From contig NZ_JAKNTW010000005.1 of assembly GCF_022213955.1 (NCBI RefSeq), positions 186,001 to 250,000 on the forward strand: a stretch of 64,000 nucleotides of DNA. The letters are read 5' to 3'. Positions 8,144 to 18,214 of this stretch are shown one piece after another. Position 1 is the first letter of the stretch, and every line of letters begins with the position of its first letter. Position numbers and translations under genes: made by a program. Below the pieces are notes generated by a model that was given only the letters and a program-made list of their open reading frames with translations, searched no databases and was not told the origin of the DNA. This DNA comes from Dolomitihabitans soli (GTDB taxonomy: Bacteria; Actinomycetota; Actinomycetes; Streptosporangiales; Streptosporangiaceae).

Positions 8144-9573
8144 GCGAGGCACGCGAGCCCGAGGGGCCCGGCGGGCAGACCGGGCGGGATCGTTCGCGGC
8201 CGGCGTTCGCGGCACCCCGGCCGGCCGAGCCGACGCATCCCATGATCAGCCCGCACCCGGAGAACCGGGGCCGTACGGAGCGGCTCGACACGGCCATGCC
8301 CAAGGGGCAGCCGCCGCCGCCGACCGGCCCGCCCGCGTGGGACGGGCCGCCGCCGCTGGACGCGCACCCCGTCGACAAGGGGACCTGGGACTCCATCAGG
8401 TCGATACCCGGCCGGTTGAGCATCCGCTGGCGGCTCACGCTCACCTACGGCGCGCTGTTCTTCGCGGCCGGGGCGCTGCTCGAAGTGGTCATGTACGTGA
8501 TCGTCCAGTCCGTCCTCGACAGCCAGCAGCAGATCAATGTGAAACTGCCCAGCAACCTGGATCCGGGGCTCATCGAGTACCTGAAGGACACGATCGTCGT
8601 CCAGCGGCGAGTGACCAGCGAGACCGTGCTCCAGGGGCTGGTGAGCAACTCGCTGCTGGCGCTCATCGGAGTGGGGATCCTGGCGTTGATCCTCGGCTAC
8701 TTCGTCGCCGACCGGGCGTTGCGGCCCGTCGCGCAGATGACGGCGGCGGCCAGGAAGATGTCGGAGAACACCCTGGCCCACCAGCGGATCGACCTGAAAG
8801 GGCCCGACGACGAGCTCAAGGAGCTGGCCGACACCTTCGACGAGATGCTGACCCGGCTCAACGTCGCCTTCCACACCCAGCGGAGGTTCGCGGCCAACGC
8901 CTCGCACGAGCTGCGCACGCCGCTGACCATCAACAGGACCGTGCTGGAGATCGCCCTCAGCGATCCGGAGGCGTCACCGGACCTCAAGACGCTGGGCCGT
9001 ACCCTCCTGGAGGTCAACGCCCGCAACGAGCGTCTCATCGAAGGACTGCTGCTGCTGGCCCGCAGTGAGCGGGAGCTGAGCGTGCGGCAGCCGGTGGACG
9101 TCAAGGACGTCGCGGAGACCGCGCTGGAGCAGCTCGCCACCGTGACGCGGGAGGCCGGGGTCACCGTCAGCAGCGACCTGAGCCCCGCCGTCACGACAGG
9201 AGATCCTGTCCTCCTTGAACGGTGTGTGGCCAATCTTGTGGAGAACGCGGTCAAGTACAACATTCCCGATTCGGGAAAGATTTGGGTGCGGACGGGAATG
9301 GTGGACGGGGCCCTGCTTGTTCAGGTGGCCAACACCGGGCCGCACGTTCCCGCGTACGAGGTGGGCAGCCTGTTCGAGCCGTTCAGACGGCTCGCCGCCG
9401 ACCGGGTCGACTCGGCCAAGGGGGCGGGTCTCGGGCTGTCGATCGTCCGCGCGGTCGTGCAGGCGCATGGTGGCAATGTGACCGCTGTTCCCCGTGAGGG
9501 CGGCGGTCTGGTGGTCACCGTGCGCCTTCCCAGAGCTTCGATCACGCCCGGAAAGGCACACTCGGGCCGTTGA
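8140..9573 (+). CDS. Sensor histidine kinase
   Basis: A 477-aa membrane kinase, partner of the preceding regulator. It has a Pro-rich cytosolic N-terminus of about 90 residues, TM1 (about 105-130), a short extracytoplasmic loop of about 40 residues, TM2 (about 168-190), a HAMP segment, HisKA with phospho-acceptor His near 254 (ASHELRTPL), and an HATPase domain with N-box (NLVENAVKYN) and G-box (KGAGLGLSI). The very short sensory loop suggests intramembrane or membrane-stress sensing rather than binding a large ligand. It starts at a GTG that overlaps the regulator stop by 4 bp. Confidence 0.93.
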   Translation: MSEAREPEGPGGQTGRDRSRPAFAAPRPAEPTHPMISPHPENRGRTERLDTAMPKGQPPPPTGPPAWDGPPPLDAHPVDKGTWDSIRSIPGRLSIRWRLTLTYGALFFAAGALLEVVMYVIVQSVLDSQQQINVKLPSNLDPGLIEYLKDTIVVQRRVTSETVLQGLVSNSLLALIGVGILALILGYFVADRALRPVAQMTAAARKMSENTLAHQRIDLKGPDDELKELADTFDEMLTRLNVAFHTQRRFAANASHELRTPLTINRTVLEIALSDPEASPDLKTLGRTLLEVNARNERLIEGLLLLARSERELSVRQPVDVKDVAETALEQLATVTREAGVTVSSDLSPAVTTGDPVLLERCVANLVENAVKYNIPDSGKIWVRTGMVDGALLVQVANTGPHVPAYEVGSLFEPFRRLAADRVDSAKGAGLGLSIVRAVVQAHGGNVTAVPREGGGLVVTVRLPRASITPGKAHSGR

Positions 9574-9846
9574 TCCGGCGGGGGGCGTCTCGTTCGCGCC
9601 GTACATGTGGTTGGATGTGCCGTCGAACGCGGTGCTGCATGGCGTCAATGCTGTGGTTTTCGCCATATTTGGCTAACTACTCCCATTGGCGGTGGCTCAC
9701 TCACGTGTGGGGAGGTTCAGTGGCCGTCCCGGCGGGGTACCGAAGCACAAATCTCTCGGACCTATCGGGCACAAGATGGGCCTCCCAGGCGTTATACGCG
9801 CGCGACGGAGCGCAGAGAGATAGATGAGGGGGATGGAGTACACACA
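9574..9846. other. 273-bp intergenic region
   Basis: No convincing gene. Contains an imperfect palindrome around 9666-9677 (GCCATATTTGGC) and a GTTATAC sequence at 9791-9797 that could serve as a -10 element for the DUF4193 gene; neither is strong. Confidence 0.4.
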
Positions 9847-10146
9847 ATGGCTACCGATTACGACAGCCCACGCAAGACAGATGACGACCTGAACGAGGAC
9901 AGTCTCCAGGAGCTCCAGGCCCGGCGGACCGACAAGTCCTCGGGCAGCATCGACATCGACGAGACCGATCTCGCCGAGTCGCTGGAGCTTCCCGGCGCCG
10001 ATCTGTCCAACGAGGAGCTCTCGCTCCGGGTGATACCTCGTCAGGCCGACGAGTTCACCTGTGCGCGATGCTTCCTGGTGCACCACCGCAGTCAGCTCGC
10101 CTCGGAGAAGGGCGGGCAGCAGATCTGCAGGGAGTGCGCGGCCTGA
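9847..10146 (+). CDS. DUF4193 domain-containing protein
   Basis: A 99-aa acidic protein starting MATDYDSPRKTDDDLNEDS. The C-terminal third holds two CxxC pairs (CARC and CREC) that look like a small zinc ribbon. DUF4193 proteins are near-universal in Actinobacteria, and in M. tuberculosis the homologue (Rv2699c) also lies near dut. Role unknown; a transcription- or ribosome-associated zinc protein is a fair guess from the ribbon. Start ATG at 9847 is preceded by GGGGGATGGAG. Confidence 0.88.
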   Translation: MATDYDSPRKTDDDLNEDSLQELQARRTDKSSGSIDIDETDLAESLELPGADLSNEELSLRVIPRQADEFTCARCFLVHHRSQLASEKGGQQICRECAA

Positions 10147-10180
10147 TCGTCCCGACGGACCTTGAGGGAGGTTCCGCAGC

Positions 10181-11137
10181 GTGACAAACAAAGCGGATCG
10201 ACCGTCGAACGACGATTCCGGCAACCCACCGGGCGGCGAGCCCGGCGCAGAGCACGACGATCCCGTGGCCGCCGGGTCGTCGAAGGCGCTCGCGCCGAGC
10301 GAAGCCGACCCGGTGGACCCCGTCGGTGCGGAACGATCTGATGCAGACCAGTCAGATGCAGACCAGTCAGATGCAGACCAGTCAGGCGAAGGCTGGTCGG
10401 GTGAGAACAAAGAGGTCGCCGAGCTCGTCGGCAAACTCGCCGAGCGCGGCGACATGGACCGCACCGAGCAGCGGAAGCTGCTCCGCCGCCTCATGTCCTC
10501 GCTCGCCGCGGGCGCGCGAAAGGCCGGCGCCTCAGGCGTGGGCCGCGGCAGATGGCTCGCCGACGTCTACATGGCCGTCGCCCCCCGCGTCCCGATCCGC
10601 GATCTCGCCACTCTCCAGGAACACCACTACGGCCTGTACGGCGAGGCCCTGGCCGACGACCTCGTACGCACCGCGGCAAAGGCGACGATGGCGGTCGGCG
10701 CCGTCGGCGGCGCCCTGGCCGCGGCCGAGTTCGGCGCCCCTCCACTCCTGCTCTCCGCCCCCGCGCAACTGGTCGCGGAGACCCTCGTGGTCGCCGCCAT
10801 CGAGACCAAGCTCATCGCCGAGTTGCACGAGGTCTACGGCATCCAGGTGCCCGGCAGCGGCGGTCAGCGCGCGATGGCCTTCGCCGTCGCCTGGTCCAAG
10901 CAGCGCGGCGTCGACCCCCTCGCGCCCAGTTCGGTGACCCTCGCCCTCGGCGCCGCCGCCAAGACCGCGCTGCGCAACCGGCTCATGCGCACCCTCGGCC
11001 GCCACCTGACGACCCTCGGTCCCTTCCTGACCGGCGCCGTCGCGGGTGGCACGCTCAACCGGCTGGCGACCCGGCGGATGGCGGCAGCCGTACGCGTCGA
11101 TCTCCGCCGGCACCACGCTCTTCCCCCAGGTTCGTGA
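10181..11137 (+). CDS. Hypothetical protein with EcsC-like C-terminal region
   Basis: A 318-aa protein. Residues 1-75 are acidic and disordered, with three identical 15-bp/5-aa repeats (SDADQ). The remainder is Ala-rich with two hydrophobic stretches (about 165-215 and 275-300); the segment LVAETLVVAAIETKLIAELHEVYG resembles EcsC-family membrane-associated proteins, though weakly. Start GTG at 10181 has a good ribosome-binding site (GAGGGAGG). It lies 34 bp after the DUF4193 gene and could share its transcript. No catalytic residues are recognisable. Confidence 0.7.
   Translation: MTNKADRPSNDDSGNPPGGEPGAEHDDPVAAGSSKALAPSEADPVDPVGAERSDADQSDADQSDADQSGEGWSGENKEVAELVGKLAERGDMDRTEQRKLLRRLMSSLAAGARKAGASGVGRGRWLADVYMAVAPRVPIRDLATLQEHHYGLYGEALADDLVRTAAKATMAVGAVGGALAAAEFGAPPLLLSAPAQLVAETLVVAAIETKLIAELHEVYGIQVPGSGGQRAMAFAVAWSKQRGVDPLAPSSVTLALGAAAKTALRNRLMRTLGRHLTTLGPFLTGAVAGGTLNRLATRRMAAAVRVDLRRHHALPPGS
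10340..10384 (+). repeat. In-frame 15-bp tandem repeat, 3 exact copies
   Basis: Three identical 15-bp units (10340-10354, 10355-10369, 10370-10384) inside the acidic N-terminus of the EcsC-like gene. Identity at the DNA level suggests recent slippage expansion; copy number may vary between strains. Confidence 0.95.
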
Positions 11138-11158
11138 ACGGTTCACCCGGTAGCCGCC

Positions 11159-11182
11159 CGAAAGCGGTCCGTGTCGCTTTCG
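11159..11182 (+). promoter_or_regulatory. Stem-loop in the otsA leader
   Basis: CGAAAGCG (11159-11166) pairs perfectly with CGCTTTCG (11175-11182) around an 8-nt loop, 34 bp upstream of the otsA start. A palindrome GTGAACgGTTCAC at 11134-11146 overlaps the preceding stop codon. It may be a terminator for the upstream gene or a leader structure. Confidence 0.4.
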
Positions 11183-11216
11183 TAAGGTGGTCGTAAGCCG
11201 ATCATTTGGAGGACGC

Positions 11217-12590
<1,374 letters not shown>

Positions 12591-12592
12591 GG

Positions 12593-12889
12593 CTACGCCT
12601 TCGGCGTGGCCGCCTGGGCGACCGCCTTGGCGGACCACGCCCGGTAGCGCTTGGCCGCGGCCCGGGTCGCCACGATCCGGGCCACCTCCATGCCGACCGC
12701 CGTGACCACCGCGTAGCCGACCGCCTCGGCCATGCTGATCTCCAGGGAGTCGGGATCGGCGGGCGGCTTCTTCCCCGTCGCCTTCTGCCAGCCGTACTCG
12801 ATGCCCTTGCGGGTCGCGAAACCCACGCCGAGTGCGACCAGGCCCCCGATCACGCGCCACGCCAGGTCCGGCTTCTCCTTGTCGGCCAT
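12593..12889 (-). CDS. DUF4235 domain-containing protein
   Basis: A 98-aa small membrane protein starting MADKEKPDLAWRVIGGLVALG. It has a hydrophobic segment at about 11-25 and a second near 55-72, and the GWQKATGKKPPADP linker typical of actinobacterial DUF4235. Start at 12889 is chosen because AAAGGGG lies upstream and the family begins here; an in-frame upstream start at 12967 would invade the divergent valS promoter. Function unknown. Its stop lies 2 bp from the stop of otsA (convergent). Confidence 0.85.
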   Translation of the reverse strand: MADKEKPDLAWRVIGGLVALGVGFATRKGIEYGWQKATGKKPPADPDSLEISMAEAVGYAVVTAVGMEVARIVATRAAAKRYRAWSAKAVAQAATPKA

Positions 12890-12951
12890 GACTGTGTCCC
12901 CTTTCGCCAGCTGTGCGGAAAACCCTAGTCCTTCCCGGCAAGTGGTCCGAC

Positions 12952-12957
12952 TACCAT
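12952..12957 (+). promoter_or_regulatory. Candidate -10 element (TACCAT) for valS, leaderless
   Basis: TACCAT ends 8 bp before the valS ATG, in the 76-bp gap shared with the divergent DUF4235 gene. No -35 or ribosome-binding site is clear. Confidence 0.4.
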
Positions 12958-12965
12958 AGGGACGC

Positions 12966-15488
12966 ATGACCGATCAGCGACCGCGCCATGCCGCCGTGCC
13001 CGAGAAACCCACTCTCGACGGGCTCGAAGCGGTATGGGTAGCCCGCTGGGAGGCCGAGGAGATCTACCGGTTCGACCGCTCGAAGCCGCGCGAGGAGATC
13101 TACTCGATCGACACGCCGCCGCCGACCGTCTCCGGTTCCCTGCACGTCGGCCACGTCCTGTCCTTCACGCACACCGACCTCGTCGCCCGGTTCCAGCGGA
13201 TGCGCGGCAAGTCCGTCTTCTACCCCATGGGGTGGGACGACAACGGGCTGCCGACCGAGCGCCGGGTGCAGAACCACTTCGGCGTGCGCTGCGAGCCCGC
13301 CATGCCGTACGACCCCGACTTCGTGCCGCCGGAGAGTCCGGGCAAGAAGCAGATCCCGATCTCGCGGCGCAACTTCGTCGAGCTGTGCGACCGGCTCACC
13401 GAGATCGACGAGCAGGCCTTCGAGGAGGTCTGGAAGCGGGTCGGGCTGTCGGTCGACTGGTCGCTGCTCTACACGACGATCGGTGAGCGGTCCAGGACCG
13501 CGTCCCAGCGGGGCTTCCTGCGCAACCTGGCGCGCGGCGAGGCGTACGTCGCGGAGGCCCCCACCCTCTGGGACGTGACGTACCGCACGGCGGTCGCCCA
13601 GGCCGAGCTGGAGGACCGGGAGTGGCCCGGCGCCTTCCACCGGATCGCCTTCCACCAGGCCGACGGCGCGCGGGTCTGGATCGAGACGACCCGGCCCGAG
13701 CTGCTGCCCGCCTGCGTGGCCCTGGTGGCGCATCCCGGCGACGAGCGCTACCAGGCGTTGTTCGGCAGCATGGTGCGGACGCCCGTCTTCGGGGTCGAGG
13801 TGCCCGTCGTGGCCCACCGCCTCGCCGAGCCCGACAAGGGCTCGGGCCTCGCGATGATCTGCACGTTCGGCGATCTCACCGACGTGATCTGGTGGCGCGA
13901 GCTGGGTCTGCCGACCCGGCCGGTGATCGGCTGGGACGGGCGGCTGCTGCCCGAGCCGCCCGACCGGGTCCCCGCCGGCCCCTACTCCGAGCTGGCGGGC
14001 CGTACGATCCACGCCGCGCGGGAGCGGGTGACCGGCCTGCTCCGCGACAGCGGCGACCTCGACGGGGAGCCGCGGCCCGTCACCCGTCCGGTGAAGTTCT
14101 ACGAGCGCGGCGAGAAGCCGCTGGAGATCGTCACCACCCGGCAGTGGTACATCCGCAACGGCGGCCGCGAGGAGGCCCTGCGCGGGAAGCTGCTCGACCG
14201 GGGCGCCGAGCTGTCCTGGCACCCGAAGCACATGCAGGTCCGCTACGACAACTGGGTGCAGGGCCTGGCGGGCGACTGGCTGATCTCCAGGCAGCGGTTC
14301 TTCGGCGTGCCCATTCCGGTGTGGTACACCCTCGACGACGCCGGCCGCCCCCGCTACGACCGGCCCATCGTGCCGGACGAGGACACGCTGCCCGTGGACC
14401 CGTCGAGCGACGTGCCGCCCGGCTACACCGAGGACCAGCGGGGCAAGGCGGGCGGCTTCGCCGGCGACCCCGACATCATGGACACCTGGGCCACCTCCTC
14501 GCTCTCGCCGCAGATCGCGGGCGGCTGGTGCGCCGACGACGACCTGTTCGAGCGGGTCTTCCCGATGGACCTCCGTCCCCAGTCGCACGAGATCATCCGT
14601 ACCTGGCTGTTCGCGACCGTGGTCCGGGCGCATCTGGAGCAGGGCCGGCTCCCGTGGAAGCACGCGGCCATCTCCGGCTGGGTGCTCGACCCCGACCGCA
14701 AGAAGATGTCCAAGTCGAAGGGCAACGTCGTCACCCCGATGTCGTTGCTGGAGCAGCACGGCTCCGACTCGGTGCGCTACTGGGCGGCGGGCGGCAGGCT
14801 CGGCGTGGACACGGCCTTCGACCCGGGCCAGCTCAAGATCGGCCGGCGCCTGGCGATCAAGATCCTCAACGCCTCGAAGTTCGTGCTCGGCCTCGGCGGC
14901 GGCGAGGGGGCGGAGGTCACCGAGCCGCTCGACCTGTCGATGCTGGCCCGGCTGCGGGGCGTGGTCGAGGAGGCCACCCGCGCGTTCGAGGACTACGACC
15001 ACACCCGGGCGCTGGAGGCGGCCGAGCGGTTCTTCTGGGAGTTCTGCGACGACTACCTGGAGCTCGTCAAGTCCCGCGCCTACGGGTCCGACGCGCCCGC
15101 CCGATCCGCCCAGGCCGCCCTGCGCCAGGCCCTCGGCGTGCAGCTCCGGCTGTTCGCGCCGATCCTGCCGTTCGTCACCGAGGAGGTCTGGTCCTGGTGG
15201 CACGAGGGCTCCGTGCACCGTGCCACCTGGCCGGAGCCCGCCGAGCTGGGCGCCGGCGGCGACCCCGGGGTGCTCGCCGCCGTGGGGGAGGTGCTGGGCC
15301 GCGTCCGCAGGGCCAAGTCGGAGGCCAAGGTGTCGATGCGCGCCGAGGTCGCCCGCCTGACCGTCACGGGCCCCCAGGCCGACGCCGTACGGCAGGCACA
15401 GGACGACCTGTGCGGAGCCGGGCACGTCGAGGAGTTCGTCCTGGACACGACCCCGGGGCCGCTCGCCGTGGAGGTCACCCTCACCTGA
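12966..15488 (+). CDS. valS: Valyl-tRNA synthetase
   Basis: An 840-aa class Ia synthetase that charges tRNA-Val. The HIGH-like motif is HVGHVLSF (about 58-65), the catalytic loop is KKMSKSKGN (about 579-587), and the CP1 editing domain lies between (about 220-330, including [18 protein letters not shown]). The anticodon-binding domain follows KMSKS. The protein is short and lacks an obvious C-terminal coiled coil, as in the alternative bacterial/archaeal-like ValS form. The gene ends inside a 25-bp tandem repeat that includes its own stop codon. Confidence 0.95.
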   Translation: MTDQRPRHAAVPEKPTLDGLEAVWVARWEAEEIYRFDRSKPREEIYSIDTPPPTVSGSLHVGHVLSFTHTDLVARFQRMRGKSVFYPMGWDDNGLPTERRVQNHFGVRCEPAMPYDPDFVPPESPGKKQIPISRRNFVELCDRLTEIDEQAFEEVWKRVGLSVDWSLLYTTIGERSRTASQRGFLRNLARGEAYVAEAPTLWDVTYRTAVAQAELEDREWPGAFHRIAFHQADGARVWIETTRPELLPACVALVAHPGDERYQALFGSMVRTPVFGVEVPVVAHRLAEPDKGSGLAMICTFGDLTDVIWWRELGLPTRPVIGWDGRLLPEPPDRVPAGPYSELAGRTIHAARERVTGLLRDSGDLDGEPRPVTRPVKFYERGEKPLEIVTTRQWYIRNGGREEALRGKLLDRGAELSWHPKHMQVRYDNWVQGLAGDWLISRQRFFGVPIPVWYTLDDAGRPRYDRPIVPDEDTLPVDPSSDVPPGYTEDQRGKAGGFAGDPDIMDTWATSSLSPQIAGGWCADDDLFERVFPMDLRPQSHEIIRTWLFATVVRAHLEQGRLPWKHAAISGWVLDPDRKKMSKSKGNVVTPMSLLEQHGSDSVRYWAAGGRLGVDTAFDPGQLKIGRRLAIKILNASKFVLGLGGGEGAEVTEPLDLSMLARLRGVVEEATRAFEDYDHTRALEAAERFFWEFCDDYLELVKSRAYGSDAPARSAQAALRQALGVQLRLFAPILPFVTEEVWSWWHEGSVHRATWPEPAELGAGGDPGVLAAVGEVLGRVRRAKSEAKVSMRAEVARLTVTGPQADAVRQAQDDLCGAGHVEEFVLDTTPGPLAVEVTLT

Positions 15489-15566
15489 GCCGTGGGTGGT
15501 CGCCCTGACTTGAGCCGTGGGTGGTCACCCTGACCTGAGCCGGGCGTGGTCACTCTGACCTGAGCC
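15468..15566 (+). repeat. 25-bp tandem repeat seeded from the 3' end of valS
   Basis: Four head-to-tail units: a 24-bp copy formed by the last valS codons, the TGA stop and three more bases (15468-15491), then 25-bp copies at 15492-15516, 15517-15541 and 15542-15566, each with the TGA at the same place. Units differ by a few substitutions; a partial fifth copy starts at 15567. Confidence 0.9.
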
Positions 15567-15664
15567 GTACCTGACGCCGGGATCTGCCATCGCGTGGCCC
15601 TCGCCGGGTCGCGCGGTGGCAAAACAGGTGCGCGTTTCGCGGACCGGCGTGCCAGTCTGGACAC

Positions 15665-16882
15665 GTGATCCCCGACCCGGAACGACGCTCCCAGCTCGTG
15701 CCGCCCGCGCTGGCCACGATGGCCGCCTGGAGCGGCTGCCTCATCCTGCTCGGCGTGGTCGTCTACTTCTCGGCCCAGGTGGTGGCGACGCTCCGGTTCG
15801 TCGCCCTGCCCGTCGCCATCGCGCTGTTGCTGACCGCGTTGCTCTTCCCGATCACCAACCGGCTGCGGCGGGCGGGGCTGCGGCCGATCTGGGCCACCTG
15901 GATCACCATGCTGGTCGCGTTCGCCGTGCTGGTGGCCACCGGCTGGATCGTGGGTGTGCGGGCCAACGACGAGTTCCCCCGGCTGGTCGCGCAGGTCCAG
16001 AGCACCGCGGGCGAGGTGCAGAAGTGGCTGCTCACCGGGCCGCTGCACCTCCAGCAGGCGCAGCTCACCTCGTGGTTCGACGAGATCGCCAACCAGCTCA
16101 ACGCGCAGCGCAGCGCGATCACCAACACGGTGCTCACCGGGGCCACGGTGGCCGTCGAGGTGCTCGCGTCGATCGTGCTGCTGCTGTTCGTCACGTTCTT
16201 CCTGCTCAAGGATGGCGACCGGATCTGGTCGTGGTTCCTGCGCGCGTTCGGCGGGGCGGCTCCCCGGGTCAACCGGGCGGGCACCGCGGCCTGGGAGACG
16301 CTGTCGCACTACGTGCAGGGCACGGTGGCGGTCGCGGCCGTGCACGGGGTGATCATCGGCATCGTGCTCGCGGGCATGGGGGTGCCGCTGTGGGCCCCGC
16401 TGGCGATGCTGATCTTCCTGGCGAGCTTCATCCCGATCGTCGGCATCCTCTTCGCCGGCGCCCTGGCCACCCTGGTCACGCTCGGCGCGCAAGGCCCGGT
16501 CTACGCCCTGGTCTTCGTCGGCATCCTGGTCGTCGAGCAGCAGCTGGAAAACCACGTGCTGCAGCCGCTGATCGTGGGCCGCGCGCTCAACTTCCACCCG
16601 CTGGCGATCATCTTGGTGCTGGCGGTCGGCGGCGTCCTCGCGGGCATCACCGGGGCGGCGGTGGCGGTGCCCATCGCCGCCGTCCTCTACCGGGCGTTGC
16701 CGGAGCTCCGGCGAGATCCACCCGTCGAGCAACCCGCCCTGGGGCCCGCGCCGACGCCCCCGACGCCACCGCCTCCGACGTCGACGTCCGAGGCTCCGGA
16801 GGCGCCCGTCCCGGCCGCGGCGACCGCCGCCGGAGCCGCGACGCCCGCCGTCGGACACGACGAGCCGCGAGACAAGGGCTGA
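15665..16882 (+). CDS. AI-2E family transporter
   Basis: A 405-aa polytopic membrane protein with eight hydrophobic segments, the conserved FIPIVGILFAGALATL block near 255-275, and the NHVLQPLIVG motif near 300 of the AI-2E/PerM family. Family members export autoinducer-like or other small compounds or act as ion/proton antiporters; the substrate is not predictable. The C-terminal 60 residues are a Pro/Ala/Thr-rich cytosolic tail. Start GTG at 15665 lies 6 bp after CAGTCT, a weak -10-like element. Confidence 0.88.
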   Translation: MIPDPERRSQLVPPALATMAAWSGCLILLGVVVYFSAQVVATLRFVALPVAIALLLTALLFPITNRLRRAGLRPIWATWITMLVAFAVLVATGWIVGVRANDEFPRLVAQVQSTAGEVQKWLLTGPLHLQQAQLTSWFDEIANQLNAQRSAITNTVLTGATVAVEVLASIVLLLFVTFFLLKDGDRIWSWFLRAFGGAAPRVNRAGTAAWETLSHYVQGTVAVAAVHGVIIGIVLAGMGVPLWAPLAMLIFLASFIPIVGILFAGALATLVTLGAQGPVYALVFVGILVVEQQLENHVLQPLIVGRALNFHPLAIILVLAVGGVLAGITGAAVAVPIAAVLYRALPELRRDPPVEQPALGPAPTPPTPPPPTSTSEAPEAPVPAAATAAGAATPAVGHDEPRDKG

Positions 16883-16900
16883 GAAGCGCGCCGGTAGCGG

Positions 16901-16906
16901 TAGTGT
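16901..16906 (+). promoter_or_regulatory. Candidate -10 element (TAGTGT) upstream of dut
   Basis: TAGTGT ends 8 bp before a GTG at 16915 that opens a 17-codon reading frame coupled to dut. Confidence 0.35.
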
Positions 16907-16914
16907 TCCCCACC

Positions 16915-16968
16915 GTGACTCGTTCCACCATGACCACCTCGCCCTGCGGCTTCGGGGTGAACGCATGA
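16915..16968 (+). CDS. Candidate 17-aa leader peptide upstream of dut
   Basis: GTG at 16915 opens a frame encoding MTRSTMTTSPCGFGVNA and stops at TGA 16966-16968, which overlaps the dut ATG as ATGA. The start sits right after a putative -10 element, so it could be translated from a leaderless mRNA and deliver ribosomes to dut. Such short frames arise by chance; only the coupling geometry supports it. Confidence 0.3.
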   Translation: MTRSTMTTSPCGFGVNA

Positions 16969-17399
16969 TCGAGGTCCTGATCCACCGGCTGGATCCCGGC
17001 CTGCCCGCGCCCTCCTACGCCCATCCGGGCGACGCCGGGGCCGACCTGTGCACGGCCGAGGACGTCGAGTTGCTGCCCGGAGAGCGGGCCATCGTCGGCA
17101 CGGGGGTGGCGATCGCGCTGCCCGAGGGCTACGCCGCGTTCGTCCATCCGCGTTCCGGCCTGGCCGCCAAGTACGGTGTCACGCTCGTCAACGCGCCGGG
17201 CACCGTGGATGCGGGTTACCGTGGCCAGATAAGGGTGACGCTGCTCAACACCGACTCCAAGCAGGCCGTCCGCCTCAGGCGTGGTGACCGTGTCGCCCAG
17301 TTGGTGATCCAGCGTGTGGAGCGGGCAACCTTCCACGAGGTCGACAGGTTGCCGGAGTCGGCGCGCGGCGCCGGCGGATTCGGGTCCACCGGTCGCTGA
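16965..17399 (+). CDS. dut: dUTP diphosphatase (dUTPase)
   Basis: A 144-aa trimeric dUTPase that hydrolyses dUTP to dUMP and PPi, keeping uracil out of DNA and feeding thymidylate synthesis. All five motifs are present: HPGDAGADL, HPRSGLAAK, NAPGTVDAGYRGQIRV (catalytic Asp in the VDAGYRG loop), RGDRVAQLVIQ and the C-terminal GAGGFGSTG P-loop-like arm. It heads a block with the DUF3710, OB-fold and DUF3159 genes, conserved across Actinobacteria. GGGGTG lies a few bases before the ATG. Confidence 0.97.
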   Translation: MIEVLIHRLDPGLPAPSYAHPGDAGADLCTAEDVELLPGERAIVGTGVAIALPEGYAAFVHPRSGLAAKYGVTLVNAPGTVDAGYRGQIRVTLLNTDSKQAVRLRRGDRVAQLVIQRVERATFHEVDRLPESARGAGGFGSTGR

Positions 17400-17423
17400 T
17401 TCTGTTCAAGGAGCGTGAGGAAA

Positions 17424-18098
17424 GTGTTCCGACGTCGTCGTCGTGCGGAGCCGCAAGCGGAGGCCGTGACCGAGCAGGAGCCGCAGGCCCCCGCCAGGGA
17501 CACCGGTCCATGGGACTCCGAGGAGCCCCACCCCAAGCGGGACCGGGTGGACCTGGGAGGTCTGCTCATGCCCGTCGGCGAGGGGTTCGAGGTGCAGCTG
17601 AACGTCTCGGGCGACCAGGTCATGGGCGCTGTCGTGCTGGTGGAGGGCAGCGCCATGCAGATCCACGCGTTCGCCGCGCCCAAGCGGTCCGGCGTGTGGG
17701 ACGAGGTGCGGGCCGAGCTCGCCACCGGAGTCGCCGACGCGGGCGGCAGCACGGAGGAGCGTGACGGGCCGTTCGGCGTCGAGCTGGCCGGGAAGGTTCC
17801 CGTCGAGGGCCAGGAGTCCCAGGCCGTGCGATACGTCGGGATCGACGGCCCGCGCTGGTTCCTGCGCGCGGTGATCTCGGGTCAGGCGGCCGACGATCCG
17901 GCGGCGGCGGAGCCGCTGGAGGAGGTCGTCCGCGACATCGTCGTCGTCCGCGGCGACGAGCCGATGGCACCCAAGGAGGCCATCGCGCTGCGGCTGCCCG
18001 CGGACGCGCGGCAGGCCGCCGAGCAGCACGCCGCGGAGAACGACCGGCCCGGTCTCAACCCGCTGGAGCGAGGGCCCGAGATCAGCGAGACCCGCTGA
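17424..18098 (+). CDS. DUF3710 domain-containing protein
   Basis: A 224-aa soluble protein starting MFRRRRRAEPQ. It has a basic N-terminus, an acidic linker and the DUF3710 domain from about residue 45 (DLGGLLMPV, VSGDQVMGAVVLVEGSAMQIHAFAAPK, GPRWFLRAVISG). Function unknown; always beside dut in Actinobacteria. The GTG at 17424 is preferred because AAGGAG ends 10 bp upstream; an in-frame GTG at 17415 is too close to it. The 3' end, including the stop, is duplicated downstream with a 49-bp offset. Confidence 0.9.
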   Translation: MFRRRRRAEPQAEAVTEQEPQAPARDTGPWDSEEPHPKRDRVDLGGLLMPVGEGFEVQLNVSGDQVMGAVVLVEGSAMQIHAFAAPKRSGVWDEVRAELATGVADAGGSTEERDGPFGVELAGKVPVEGQESQAVRYVGIDGPRWFLRAVISGQAADDPAAAEPLEEVVRDIVVVRGDEPMAPKEAIALRLPADARQAAEQHAAENDRPGLNPLERGPEISETR

Positions 18099-18148
18099 CG
18101 CTCACCTCGTCAGGAAGCGGGAGCCCGAGATCGGTGAAACTCGGTGAC
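18074..18148 (+). repeat. Duplicated 3' end of the DUF3710 gene
   Basis: The last 26 bp region of the gene (18074-18099, containing the TGA) recurs at 18123-18148 with 21 of 26 bases identical, including the TGA. Spacing is 49 bp; the bases between do not repeat clearly. Confidence 0.6.
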
Positions 18149-18214
18149 ATCGAGAAGGCGACCGCTGTCATGCCATCGCATAGGCTGACTCATCATGGTT
18201 GAGAGGAAAAGGTC

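Noticed and set aside
12890-12965. T-box leader for valS
   Set aside because: The gap is 76 bp, too short for a T-box, and has no specifier-loop or TGGNACC-type element.
12951-15425. 824-codon minus-strand frame opposite valS
   Set aside because: Shadow of valS with repetitive Arg/Gly/Ala composition.
15486-15570. CRISPR-like array after valS
   Set aside because: Units are contiguous 25-bp copies without spacers and there are no cas genes.
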